Shown in pieces: positions 26,654-35,048 of a DNA stretch of 64,000 nt. The notes beneath the pieces were generated by a model. It saw only the letters and a program-made list of their open reading frames with translations. It searched no databases and was not told the DNA's origin. Positions within the stretch are counted from its first letter, which is position 1. Every line of letters begins with the position of its first letter. Source of the DNA: an uncultured Alcaligenaceae bacterium (GTDB taxonomy: Bacteria; Pseudomonadota; Gammaproteobacteria; Burkholderiales; Burkholderiaceae_B); the NCBI GenBank assembly GCA_937995985.1, contig CALKIR010000025.1, positions 71,006-135,005 of the forward strand, written 5' to 3'. Made by a program: the position numbers and the translations under genes.

Positions 26654-27436
26654 CTACAGGCCAAAATGCCTGCGGTACCGCTCATCTAAGTGCTCTAGGT
26701 CTAATAAGATGGGAAAATCGGCAGTATTAAAATCAGGATCCCAAGCGGGAGCACCACAAATAGCCGCTCCAAGATTAAGATACCCCTTAATCAAGGGAGG
26801 GATACGTGCGGGTAAAGTACTGCCGAGCTTTTCTACAGGATAACGATGAATGGGCTGCAAACGAGGCAAATGATAATTTTTAGCCATACTTTGCTGGGCA
26901 TGCCTCCATACCTCTGCTGCAGTCACCCCGTCATCCCTCAAGCTCACACTGGCGCAACCGAGCAAATAACGATACCCTCCCACCCGCATTAATGCGGCAA
27001 TGCCAGACCAGAGTAACATGATGACTCGACCTGTACGGTAATTTGCATGAATGCAGGAGCGCCCCACCTCAACAACACTTGAACGAATATCCTGCAATGG
27101 CCCTAGGTCAAACTCTTGCTCGGAATAGTACCCTCCTGCAGCCACTGCATTTTCTGGAGTTAATAGTCTATAAGTCCCTACTACTTGGCCTGTATTTCTA
27201 TCAAGCACCATAAAGTGCTCACACCAACTATCGAAACGATCCCTATCTAAGCCTTGCTCAGAATCGGGAAATACTGCATGCAGCTCCTCGGTAAAAATAT
27301 CATACCGCAGCCGTTGCACCGCCTGCAGATCTGCAGCGGTGGCAGCTAAGCGCAGTTGCAAGCCATCCTGATTATCGTCTTGCCACAAAGCTTGACTGCG
27401 TAAATCGGCAAAACGGGAAGGCGCTAATTCGAGCAT
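26654..27436 (-). CDS. GNAT-type N-acyltransferase (PF13444), OlsB-like
   Basis: This 260-residue protein matches the family of OlsB, the acyl-ACP:ornithine N-acyltransferase that makes lyso-ornithine lipid, and of related hemolysin-annotated proteins. Features are LRYDIFTEELHAVFPDSEQGLD in the N-terminal part, WCEHFMVLDRNTGQVVGTYRLL, then VVEVGRSCIHANYRTGRVIMLLW. No O-acyltransferase partner (OlsA) is adjacent. It lies between glmM and pstS. In several bacteria aminolipids of this kind are made under phosphate starvation, so the place next to pst is suggestive, but the gene has no visible Pho box of its own. AGAGG lies eight bases before the ATG. Confidence 0.82.
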   Translation of the reverse strand: MLELAPSRFADLRSQALWQDDNQDGLQLRLAATAADLQAVQRLRYDIFTEELHAVFPDSEQGLDRDRFDSWCEHFMVLDRNTGQVVGTYRLLTPENAVAAGGYYSEQEFDLGPLQDIRSSVVEVGRSCIHANYRTGRVIMLLWSGIAALMRVGGYRYLLGCASVSLRDDGVTAAEVWRHAQQSMAKNYHLPRLQPIHRYPVEKLGSTLPARIPPLIKGYLNLGAAICGAPAWDPDFNTADFPILLDLEHLDERYRRHFGL

Positions 27437-27498
27437 GGCACAAACCTCTGTTTATTCTGCTTTTGCACACTACAAGCTAATAAGCCCTGATTCTCATA

Positions 27499-28842
27499 TT
27501 ACATTTTATTGGTTGCATCTAAAAGTGTACTCATTGCTTGTTTGAGCAAAGCGGTATCTTCTGCTTCAACCATAATACGTAACTTGGGCTCAGTGCCAGA
27601 TGGACGAATCAAAACTCGGCCTTGTTCACCAAGTTGAGCTTCTACGCGCTCCTTTGCTTGTACCAATGGTGCGCACGTAGTCCAATCACGACCCTGCTCC
27701 CAGCTAATATTTTCCATATGTTGTGGATACATTGATAAATCAGCCACTAATTCGGCTAAGGTGCACTGATGGTGACGCAAGGCAGTCAAAATCTGTAATG
27801 CGGCAATAATACCATCCCCAGTGGTGTGATTATCCAAGCATAAAATATGCCCAGAGCTCTCACCTCCATAGTGCCAGTTGCGTTGTCTGAGCTGCTCGAG
27901 CACATAGCGATCCCCTACTTGAGCACGGACAAATTCGACCCCCAGCTCATTGAGTTTACGCTCTAGCCCTAAATTTGACATCAGCGTTCCCACAACACCA
28001 GGCACCTTTTGGCTCAGCATCCGATCCCGTACGATCATATAGAGCAACTCATCCCCATTATAAATACGCCCATCACGATCAACCATTTGCAGCCGATCCG
28101 CATCACCATCGAGCGCAATACCTAAATCTGCGCTGTATTTTTGTACCTCGGACAATAAATGCTGTGGATAAAGGGCACCGACTCCCTCATTGATATTAAA
28201 ACCATTGGGCGCGCACCCTATTTCCACCACATCTGCCCCTAACTCACGAAACACATGCGGTGCAATGTGATAGGCCGCCCCATGCGCTGCATCAACTACA
28301 ATTTTGAACCCTGATAGATTTAAATCATTAGGAAAGGTGCTCTTACAAAACTCTATATATCGACCAGCAGCATCAGTAATACGTGAGGCTCGTCCCAGCT
28401 TATCAGAAGCAACACAGCCAATAGGCTGATCCAAAAGCTCTTCAATAGCCAGCTCTACTGAATCGGGCAACTTCATCCCCTGAGCAGAGAAAAACTTAAT
28501 GCCATTATCATAATAAGGATTATGGGACGCGCTGATGACAATGCCGGCACTCAACCTCAAGGTCCTCGTTAAATAAGCTACCGCAGGAGTCGGCACAGGA
28601 CCTGCCAAAAGCACATCTACCCCAGCAGCGGATAGCCCAGCCTCAAGAGCGGACTCTAACATATATCCTGAAATACGGGTATCCTTTCCAATGACTACCG
28701 TTGGACGCGCCATCGTATGCTGCTCTTGGGCAAGTACTACCCCTGCAGCGTACCCCAAGCGTAGGGCAAATTCAGCATTAATCTGCTGCCCCCCCACAAT
28801 ACCACGGATGCCATCCGTACCAAAATATTTTTTTTTCGTCAT
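27499..28842 (-). CDS. glmM: Phosphoglucosamine mutase GlmM
   Basis: GlmM converts glucosamine-6-phosphate to glucosamine-1-phosphate for peptidoglycan and lipopolysaccharide. The 447-residue protein begins KKKYFGTDGIRG, has the phosphoserine active site GIVISASHNPYYDNGIKFF near residue 100, the metal loop ALDGDADRL near 240, the sugar loop GGESSGH near 325 and RPSGTEPKLRIMVE near the end. The ATG at 28842 overlaps the folP stop codon by four bases, so translation is probably coupled; the longer frame inside folP is not family-like. Confidence 0.97.
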   Translation of the reverse strand: MTKKKYFGTDGIRGIVGGQQINAEFALRLGYAAGVVLAQEQHTMARPTVVIGKDTRISGYMLESALEAGLSAAGVDVLLAGPVPTPAVAYLTRTLRLSAGIVISASHNPYYDNGIKFFSAQGMKLPDSVELAIEELLDQPIGCVASDKLGRASRITDAAGRYIEFCKSTFPNDLNLSGFKIVVDAAHGAAYHIAPHVFRELGADVVEIGCAPNGFNINEGVGALYPQHLLSEVQKYSADLGIALDGDADRLQMVDRDGRIYNGDELLYMIVRDRMLSQKVPGVVGTLMSNLGLERKLNELGVEFVRAQVGDRYVLEQLRQRNWHYGGESSGHILCLDNHTTGDGIIAALQILTALRHHQCTLAELVADLSMYPQHMENISWEQGRDWTTCAPLVQAKERVEAQLGEQGRVLIRPSGTEPKLRIMVEAEDTALLKQAMSTLLDATNKM

Positions 28843-29681
28843 AATTTTGAAGGGTCCTGAGTTGCTAACCAAACCTTGAGTGCATCATGAGCCGCAGCCA
28901 CATCATGCATGCGTACCACAGCTGCCCCTCGGGCCACGGCTGCTAACATGCCCGCAATACTCCCTGCTAAACGCTCATCTACAGCACGTCCAGTCACTGC
29001 TCCGATCATGCTTTTGCGTGATAACGCAATTAACCAAGGCAAGCCATCAATATCTAACTCTCTAAAATCGCGCAGCAAAGTGTAATTATGCTGCACTGTC
29101 TTGCCAAACAACCCTAAACCCGGATCCAGCATCATGCGCTCATCTTGAACCCCGAGGGCACGCAATGCTTGTACCTGCTCAAATAAAAAAGCCCGCACTT
29201 CTGCTTTTAAATCGTGATAGACAGGGTTATTTTGCATGGTCCGAGGCTCGCCTTTCATGTGCATAATGCATAAGCCGCAACGGCTTTGCGCAACGGCTTC
29301 CCGTGCTGCTGCAGAGCGAAAGCCAGTAATATCATTAATAATATCGGCACCCGCATCCAACACCGCACGCATCACCTCGGGTTTAAGGGTATCAATAGAA
29401 ATAGGTACATCCAGATCTCTCAGTCCCTCAATCACAGGCAACAGGCGTTCAAGCTCAGTTTCTAGAGGAACTGGATCGGCTCCAGGACGGGTAGACTCAC
29501 CGCCAATATCTAAAATATCCGCCCCTTGGGCAACCAAATTACGGGCATGTGCAATAGCGCGATCAGCAGCTAAGTATTGATGCCCATCAGAAAAAGAATC
29601 AGGGGTAACGTTGACGATACCCATGAGCAACGGGCGCTCGAGTGATAACTCGAAGCGCCCGCAAAGCCAATAGTTATTCAT
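28839..29681 (-). CDS. folP: Dihydropteroate synthase FolP
   Basis: FolP joins p-aminobenzoate to the pterin in folate synthesis and is the sulfonamide target. The 280-residue TIM barrel has MGIVNVTPDSFSDG, DILDIGGESTRPGADPV and the SRKSMIG pterin and phosphate region near the C-terminus. It lies between ftsH (24 bases upstream) and glmM. No clear ribosome binding site precedes the ATG, and a strong hairpin sits inside codons 7-17. Confidence 0.96.
   Translation of the reverse strand: MNNYWLCGRFELSLERPLLMGIVNVTPDSFSDGHQYLAADRAIAHARNLVAQGADILDIGGESTRPGADPVPLETELERLLPVIEGLRDLDVPISIDTLKPEVMRAVLDAGADIINDITGFRSAAAREAVAQSRCGLCIMHMKGEPRTMQNNPVYHDLKAEVRAFLFEQVQALRALGVQDERMMLDPGLGLFGKTVQHNYTLLRDFRELDIDGLPWLIALSRKSMIGAVTGRAVDERLAGSIAGMLAAVARGAAVVRMHDVAAAHDALKVWLATQDPSKL
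29631..29661 (-). other. Strong stem-loop inside the first codons of folP
   Basis: CGGGCGCTCGAGT and ACTCGAAGCGCCCG are complementary over 13 pairs with one bulged base and a four-base loop. In the mRNA the stem starts about 20 bases after the folP start codon, in a position where structure can limit translation. Confidence 0.6.
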
Positions 29682-29705
29682 GCGTTGTACTACTCTCTAG
29701 CATAA

Positions 29706-31631
29706 TTACACAGGTGAGGCCGCAGGCTTGTCATCTGCGGATTTTCCATCATCTGATTTTACCCCATCTGCGGGAGGTGTTCTATCAGCTTGATTATTGC
29801 CGCTATTATCAGAGTAGTCTTTAGGAGGACGAGGAGGACGGCCGGCCATAATATCATCGATCTGCTCTGCATCAATGGTCTCCCATTCAAGCAAGGCTTG
29901 AGCCATTGCCTCCATCTTATCGCGATTTTCTTCGATTAATTTTCGAGCCACATTATATTGCTCGTCAATAATACGACGAATCTCACGATCAACCTTTTGC
30001 ATGGTGTCCTCAGAAAGAGTCGTGCTCTTGCCAATGCTGCGCCCTAGGAAGACCTCATCTTCGCTTTCAGCATAGACCATGGGCCCTAAGCTATCGGTCA
30101 TTCCATAGCGGGTGACAATATCACGAGCTAATTGGGTTGCCCGCTCAAAGTCATTCGAAGCCCCTGTGGTCATCTGATTCATAAAGACCTCTTCGGCAAT
30201 ACGACCACCAAAGAGTACAGCGATCATATTGAGAAGGCGCTCTTTGTCCATGCTATAGCGGTCGGTTTCAGGTAATTGCATGGTGACCCCAAGAGCCCGA
30301 CCCCGAGGAATAATAGTAACCTTGTGTACGGGATCTGTCTTAGGCAATAAGCGTGCTACTAATGCGTGACCCGCCTCATGATAGGCCGTATTACGACGCT
30401 CTTCTTCGGGCATAATGAGCGAACGACGCTCAGCACCCATGATGATCTTGTCTTTGGCCTGCTCAAAGTCTTGCATATCCACCGTTCGACCATTACGGCG
30501 CGCTGCAAATAATGCAGCCTCGTTGACTAAGTTAGCCAAATCAGCGCCAGAAAAACCAGGGGTTCCTCGAGCTAAGATATGGGCGTCTACATTAGGAGCC
30601 AAAGGCACTTTGCGCATATGAACGTGTAAAATTTGCTCACGTCCACGTATATCGGGCAAGCCCACTACCACCTGACGGTCAAAACGACCAGGACGCAATA
30701 AGGCTGGGTCGAGTACATCGGGACGGTTGGTCGCTGCAATGACCAGAACTCCTTGGCCGCTTTCAAATCCGTCCATCTCAACCAGTAGTTGATTCAGGGT
30801 CTGCTCCCGCTCATCGTTACCGCCTCCGAGGCCAGCCCCCCGCTGCCGTCCCACTGCATCGATCTCATCAATAAAGATAATGCATGGGGCGTGCTTTTTA
30901 GCCTGCTCGAACATATCACGTACACGAGCAGCCCCCACCCCGACAAACATCTCTACGAAGTCTGAACCGGAAATGGTGAAAAAAGGCACTTTAGCCTCAC
31001 CAGCAATTGCGCGTGCTAACAAGGTTTTACCTGTCCCAGGAGGCCCAACCATGAGGGTTCCACGCGGGATACGTCCCCCTAATCGTTGGAAACGAGAGGG
31101 ATCGCGCAAAAAGTCTACCAGCTCTTGAACATCTTCTTTGGCCTCATCGCAGCCCGCAACATCGGCAAAAGTAACATTGTTACTGTTTTCGTCGATCATA
31201 CGTGCGCGAGACTTACCAAAGCTAAAGGCCCCCCCTTTGCCCCCACCTTGCATCTGCCGCATAAAGAAAATCCACACCCCAATAAGCAATAGCATGGGGA
31301 ACCAGGAAATAAAAATACTGGTTAGAAAAGAGGGCTCTTCGCGGGCCTTTCCAGAAACTTGCACCCCTGATTTCACTAGCTCAGGGACCATCCAAAGATC
31401 ACCGGGAGAGGTAATAGTATAAGGACGGCCTCCTTCTGGGGTAACGTGCAAGGTATCCCCTTGGATATCTACCTTGGTAATTTTACCCGCGCGGGCATCA
31501 TCCATAAACTGTGTGTAGGTTACTGCATCGGTGGCCGCGGGACGCCCATCAAACTGTTTGAATACAGTAAAAAGCACCAACGCGATGACCATCCAAATAG
31601 CCACCTTTGAAAATGAGTTGTTCAACGCCAA
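29706..31631 (-). CDS. ftsH: ATP-dependent zinc metalloprotease FtsH
   Basis: FtsH is the essential membrane AAA+ protease that degrades LpxC, sigma-32 and unassembled membrane proteins. The 641-residue protein has two N-terminal membrane segments (about 10-25 and 105-125) flanking a periplasmic domain, the AAA domain with VGPPGTGKTLLARA and IIFIDEIDAVGRQRGAG, SRH region ATNRPDVLDPALLRPGRFDR, and the zinc site YHEAGHALVA. The C-terminal tail is low complexity. It follows rlmE, the common rlmE-ftsH pair. Confidence 0.98.
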   Translation of the reverse strand: MALNNSFSKVAIWMVIALVLFTVFKQFDGRPAATDAVTYTQFMDDARAGKITKVDIQGDTLHVTPEGGRPYTITSPGDLWMVPELVKSGVQVSGKAREEPSFLTSIFISWFPMLLLIGVWIFFMRQMQGGGKGGAFSFGKSRARMIDENSNNVTFADVAGCDEAKEDVQELVDFLRDPSRFQRLGGRIPRGTLMVGPPGTGKTLLARAIAGEAKVPFFTISGSDFVEMFVGVGAARVRDMFEQAKKHAPCIIFIDEIDAVGRQRGAGLGGGNDEREQTLNQLLVEMDGFESGQGVLVIAATNRPDVLDPALLRPGRFDRQVVVGLPDIRGREQILHVHMRKVPLAPNVDAHILARGTPGFSGADLANLVNEAALFAARRNGRTVDMQDFEQAKDKIIMGAERRSLIMPEEERRNTAYHEAGHALVARLLPKTDPVHKVTIIPRGRALGVTMQLPETDRYSMDKERLLNMIAVLFGGRIAEEVFMNQMTTGASNDFERATQLARDIVTRYGMTDSLGPMVYAESEDEVFLGRSIGKSTTLSEDTMQKVDREIRRIIDEQYNVARKLIEENRDKMEAMAQALLEWETIDAEQIDDIMAGRPPRPPKDYSDNSGNNQADRTPPADGVKSDDGKSADDKPAASPV

Positions 31632-31719
31632 CCTCCTGCTAAGTCTAACTTGGCCAGTTTGAGCCTAAGTGCGTTATACAGCCATTCTACCTGAAAACCA
31701 GAGCGACGTTTTAAAACTT

Positions 31720-32355
31720 TTAGTTTCTTGGACTTTTCCCAATAAGAAAAGTCTCTGCCGAACTATCTCGTGAGGACTGTGGTTTACGCACTTGTACCTG
31801 CTTAAATTGCTGCTTAAAGGCCTCAACAATTTGTGCATAACCGCGACCATGAAAAGTCTTAAGTATTAGAGCCCCATTAGGACGTAAATGTTCCCGTGCA
31901 AAATCTAAGGCCAGCTCACATAAATGCTCAATGCGCGCGGCATCGGCAACGGCAATACCTGATAAATTGGGGGCCATATCCGATAACACAAGATCAACTT
32001 TTTGCCCACCTAAAGTGCGCTCAAGTTGTTCCAGTACCTCTTGCTCACGAAAATCGCCTAAAATAAAATCTACTCCCTCAATGGGATCCATGGGCAGAAT
32101 ATCCAGGGCCACAATACGGCCATTGATACGCCCACTATCTTCCATGAGCCGTTCACGTGCAACCTGTGACCAGCTGCCTGGAGCAGCCCCTAAATCAACA
32201 ACAATGTTACCTTTATGCAACAAATTTTCTGCTGCCAGGATCTCAATTAATTTGAACGCAGCGCGTGCACGATAACCTTTTTGTTGCGCCATTTTCACAT
32301 AAGGGTCATTGATGTGGCGCTGCATCCAAGCCCGAGAACTTTTTCGTCTACTCAT
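31720..32355 (-). CDS. rlmE: 23S rRNA (uridine-2552-2'-O)-methyltransferase RlmE
   Basis: RlmE methylates U2552 of 23S rRNA and helps 50S assembly. The 211-residue Rossmann methyltransferase begins SRRKSSRAWMQRH, has YRARAAFKLIEI with the catalytic lysine, VVDLGAAPGSWSQVA for S-adenosylmethionine, LVLSDMAPNLSG with the catalytic aspartate, and KTFHGRG. It diverges from yhbY with only 24 bases between start codons and precedes ftsH. Confidence 0.96.
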   Translation of the reverse strand: MSRRKSSRAWMQRHINDPYVKMAQQKGYRARAAFKLIEILAAENLLHKGNIVVDLGAAPGSWSQVARERLMEDSGRINGRIVALDILPMDPIEGVDFILGDFREQEVLEQLERTLGGQKVDLVLSDMAPNLSGIAVADAARIEHLCELALDFAREHLRPNGALILKTFHGRGYAQIVEAFKQQFKQVQVRKPQSSRDSSAETFLIGKSPRN

Positions 32356-32379
32356 AATATCTTTATTTTATACTTTTTT

Positions 32380-32808
32380 ATGCCAAAACTCTCTATTCCT
32401 ATCTCTGAACGCAATGAATATCGAGCCCGTGCACACCACTTAAAGCCTGTGGTGCTCATCGGAGACCAAGGGGTCACAGATGCGGTGCTAAAAGAAATTG
32501 ATACGCATTTACACGCCCATCAACTTATCAAAATTAAGGTGCATCATGATGAGCGCAGTATCAGGCAGGCTTGCTTAAAGCAAATTTGTACCACTCTCGA
32601 GGCGGAGCCCATCCATCACCTCGGTAAAACCCTGATTATTTATAAGCGCAACCCGCTCAAACCGGCTCTGTTAGGCAGCGCTCCTGATAAAGAATTACAT
32701 AATCCTTTGCGACGCGGGCGTAATGAGCCCTATACCCCAAAAAAATATGCCGCCCAAGGACTGAAAAAAACCAAATCCGGACGGCTACAAAGAAAAAAAC
32801 GAAAATAA
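32380..32808 (+). CDS. yhbY: Ribosome-assembly RNA-binding protein YhbY (CRM domain)
   Basis: This 142-residue protein carries the CRS1/YhbY RNA-binding domain in its first 95 residues: RARAHHLKPVVLIGDQGVT and LIKIKVHHDE, with the GxxG-like loop. YhbY binds pre-50S particles in E. coli. It is about 40 residues longer than the E. coli protein because of a basic tail that ends GRLQRKKRK. I chose the ATG at 32380, since the upstream part of the frame overlaps rlmE. Confidence 0.93.
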   Translation: MPKLSIPISERNEYRARAHHLKPVVLIGDQGVTDAVLKEIDTHLHAHQLIKIKVHHDERSIRQACLKQICTTLEAEPIHHLGKTLIIYKRNPLKPALLGSAPDKELHNPLRRGRNEPYTPKKYAAQGLKKTKSGRLQRKKRK

Positions 32809-32833
32809 GCTATCCCAATTAGCCTATAACAGC

Positions 32834-33310
32834 CTAACGATAGCTCACCTCAATAATTTCAAACTCTCGGACCCCTCCGGGGGTTTGCACCTCGGTCACA
32901 TCCCCTTCACTTTTACCAATCAGAGCTCGGGCAACCGGGCTCATTACTGATATTTTTCCCGCTTTGATATCCGACTCAACATCTCCAACGATTTGATACG
33001 TCACCTCCTCATCACTTTCTAAATCTAATAAAGTGACTGTGGCGCCAAATACAATGCGATCTCCCGCGTCTAACTCGGCAGGATCAATAATTTGCGCATT
33101 GGATAAGGTACCCTCAAGCTCGCGAATCTTGCCCTCTACAAAGGCTTGACGCTCTCGAGCGGCATCATACTCTGCATTTTCAGAAAGATCACCTTGGGCC
33201 CGTGCCTCGGCAATCGCATTAATCACTTGTGGGCGCTCTACTGTTTTCAAGCGCTCTAATTCTGCTTCAAGGCGCTTTGCACCATGCACGGTGATAGGAA
33301 TAGAAGACAT
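32834..33310 (-). CDS. greA: Transcription elongation factor GreA
   Basis: GreA rescues backtracked RNA polymerase by stimulating transcript cleavage. The 158-residue protein has the N-terminal coiled coil with the acidic tip, where GDLSENAEYDAAR carries the conserved D and E, and the C-terminal FKBP-like domain with SPVARALIGKSEGDVTEVQTP. The ATG is preceded by an AGG-containing site. A long structured leader with a terminator-like hairpin lies upstream. Confidence 0.97.
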   Translation of the reverse strand: MSSIPITVHGAKRLEAELERLKTVERPQVINAIAEARAQGDLSENAEYDAARERQAFVEGKIRELEGTLSNAQIIDPAELDAGDRIVFGATVTLLDLESDEEVTYQIVGDVESDIKAGKISVMSPVARALIGKSEGDVTEVQTPGGVREFEIIEVSYR

Positions 33311-33331
33311 AGCGAACCTAACTAAACAAGT

Positions 33332-33361
33332 AAAAGCGCTCCTAAACTATTCAGGAGCGCT
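33332..33361 (-). terminator. Terminator-like hairpin in the greA leader
   Basis: AGCGCTCCT and AGGAGCGCT form a nine-pair stem with a nine-base loop, followed on the minus strand by TTTTA. It is 24 bases before the greA start codon, leaving no space for a promoter between them, so greA transcripts must cross it. It could be the end of uraA transcripts, an attenuator, or both. Confidence 0.6.
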
Positions 33362-33482
33362 GAATTAATAAAACCCTTTGCTGCATACCGCAGCAAGTAG
33401 ATGAAATTTTGGCTAAAACAGGAAAAGTCTAGGGCAGACCCCTCATAGCAGGGGCGCAAGTGAACGACCTTTTATATCTCTA

Positions 33483-33491
33483 ATTCTAGCA
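33483..33491 (-). promoter_or_regulatory. Candidate extended -10 promoter of greA
   Basis: On the minus strand TGCTAGAAT fits an extended -10 element. It would start a leader of about 165 bases. No good -35 is visible. Confidence 0.45.
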
Positions 33492-33542
33492 TAGCCACCC
33501 ATAAAGCGCGTACTGCCAATTTTATTCATAATGAAAAAAACC

Positions 33543-34859
33543 TTATTTTTCGGAGCGTAAAGACAACAATGCGTGCAAAATTATGGCTCCAAAAGTAGCT
33601 GTACCAATGCCATCTAAACGCAGAAAACCAATTTCAAGACTAAAATTGCCCGCACCCAAAATTAAAGTTACTGCAGCCACCAATAGGTTTTTACTGCGAC
33701 TAAAATCCACTTGGTTCACAACCCAAATGCGCGCCCCAGCAACAGTAATCAGACCAAAGACAACAATGGACATGCCTCCTAAAACCGGCCCTGGAATCAT
33801 ACGAATTATTTCACCAAACTTTGGTGAAAAACCTAAAAAAATGGCCATGCAGGCAGCCATGACAAATAATAAAGAGGAATAGATGCGTGTGGCTGCCATC
33901 ACCCCAATATTCTCGGCATAAGTGGTCACTCCCGTCCCGCCCAATGACGCAGACACCATAGTAGCCACCCCATCGCCCATAAAAGCCGGGCCTAAATGTT
34001 TATCTAAATTTCGCCCAGTCATAGCACCTACCGCTTTAATATGGCCTAAGTTTTCAGCTACTAAAATAATTGCCACAGGCACAATCACAGACATGGCCTC
34101 TGGGGCAAACACTGGAGATGAAATACTTGGCACCCCAAACCAAGGGGCTGCGACCACCTTAGATATATCCAAAGGCGTACCCAAACCCAAACCATTGGTA
34201 AACAAAGCATATAACAAGCAGGAAATCACCAAGCCAGCCAAAATTAATAAACGCTGCATGACCCCACGGCTATACATGGCCACAGCCCCCACACATAATA
34301 CGGTCATCAAAGCCATCAACGCCTCAAAGGTGCTGCCTCCCATAGCCCCTTGAGCAGCAATAGGCGCTAAATTCAGACCAATAACTGCCACTATAGCGCC
34401 CGTAACCACAGGAGGCATGAGACGGTTAATAACCGCGGCAGCGCGCCCTGTTTTTCTATCTGCTAGCCAGACAAAAAAACCAATGAGGGTATAGACTAGA
34501 CCACATACAATAATGGCTCCTAATGCCACCCCAATATTGGGATTTGGCCCACTGCCCGCATAACCAGTTACCGCAATTACCCCACCAATAAAGGCAAAAC
34601 TAGAACCTAAATAGCTCGGCACCCGACCTCGAACAAAAAGGAAAAAAATGAGCGTTCCCAAGCCAGACATTAAAATGGCTAAATTAGGATCAAACCCCAT
34701 TAAAAGCGGCGCGAGTATGGTGGAACCAAACATCGCCACCACATGCTGCGCCGACATAGCAATGCTTTGTGGCAAAGGCAAATACTCTTCAGGCAAGACA
34801 ACAGTATCAGCTGAGGTGCCAGAAACTCGCCGCCAACGCGGAAAAAATGACTGTGACAT
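33543..34859 (-). CDS. uraA: Uracil permease, nucleobase:cation symporter-2 family
   Basis: This 438-residue membrane protein imports uracil, or less likely xanthine, with protons. It has about 14 hydrophobic segments, the QHVVAMFGSTILAPLLMG start, VTTYAENIGVMAATRIYS, which is the NCS2 signature region with TYxENxG, and GPVLGGMSIVVFG. I chose the ATG at 34859 rather than a TTG three codons earlier. It lies near carAB, and both serve pyrimidine supply. Confidence 0.9.
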   Translation of the reverse strand: MSQSFFPRWRRVSGTSADTVVLPEEYLPLPQSIAMSAQHVVAMFGSTILAPLLMGFDPNLAILMSGLGTLIFFLFVRGRVPSYLGSSFAFIGGVIAVTGYAGSGPNPNIGVALGAIIVCGLVYTLIGFFVWLADRKTGRAAAVINRLMPPVVTGAIVAVIGLNLAPIAAQGAMGGSTFEALMALMTVLCVGAVAMYSRGVMQRLLILAGLVISCLLYALFTNGLGLGTPLDISKVVAAPWFGVPSISSPVFAPEAMSVIVPVAIILVAENLGHIKAVGAMTGRNLDKHLGPAFMGDGVATMVSASLGGTGVTTYAENIGVMAATRIYSSLLFVMAACMAIFLGFSPKFGEIIRMIPGPVLGGMSIVVFGLITVAGARIWVVNQVDFSRSKNLLVAAVTLILGAGNFSLEIGFLRLDGIGTATFGAIILHALLSLRSEK

Positions 34860-34970
34860 AGTGAACAACCTATTAGAAGAACATCAACCCAAGAATGCTT
34901 GAATGATGCGTGGCTTAAGCTAATATGAAAAGCGGCCATCATACAACACAAAACGCCCCACAGTTTAACC

Positions 34971-34988
34971 GTTTCATTGCAATGAAAC
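34971..34988. promoter_or_regulatory. 18-base perfect palindrome between uraA and the histidine phosphatase gene
   Basis: GTTTCATTGCAATGAAAC is fully symmetrical and lies in the 189-base divergent region, 111 bases from the uraA start and 60 from the phosphatase start. It is a strong candidate for a dimeric regulator site. No regulator gene is adjacent. Confidence 0.55.
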
Positions 34989-35048
34989 CATGTTCATGGG
35001 AGCCTATTTGGCAATAGTTTTACTACTCTCTTACTTCATTCACTATCA

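Noticed and set aside
33583..34353. Open frames on the plus strand across uraA
   Set aside because: They are antisense shadows of a clear membrane transporter gene, with proline- and lysine-rich low-complexity translations.
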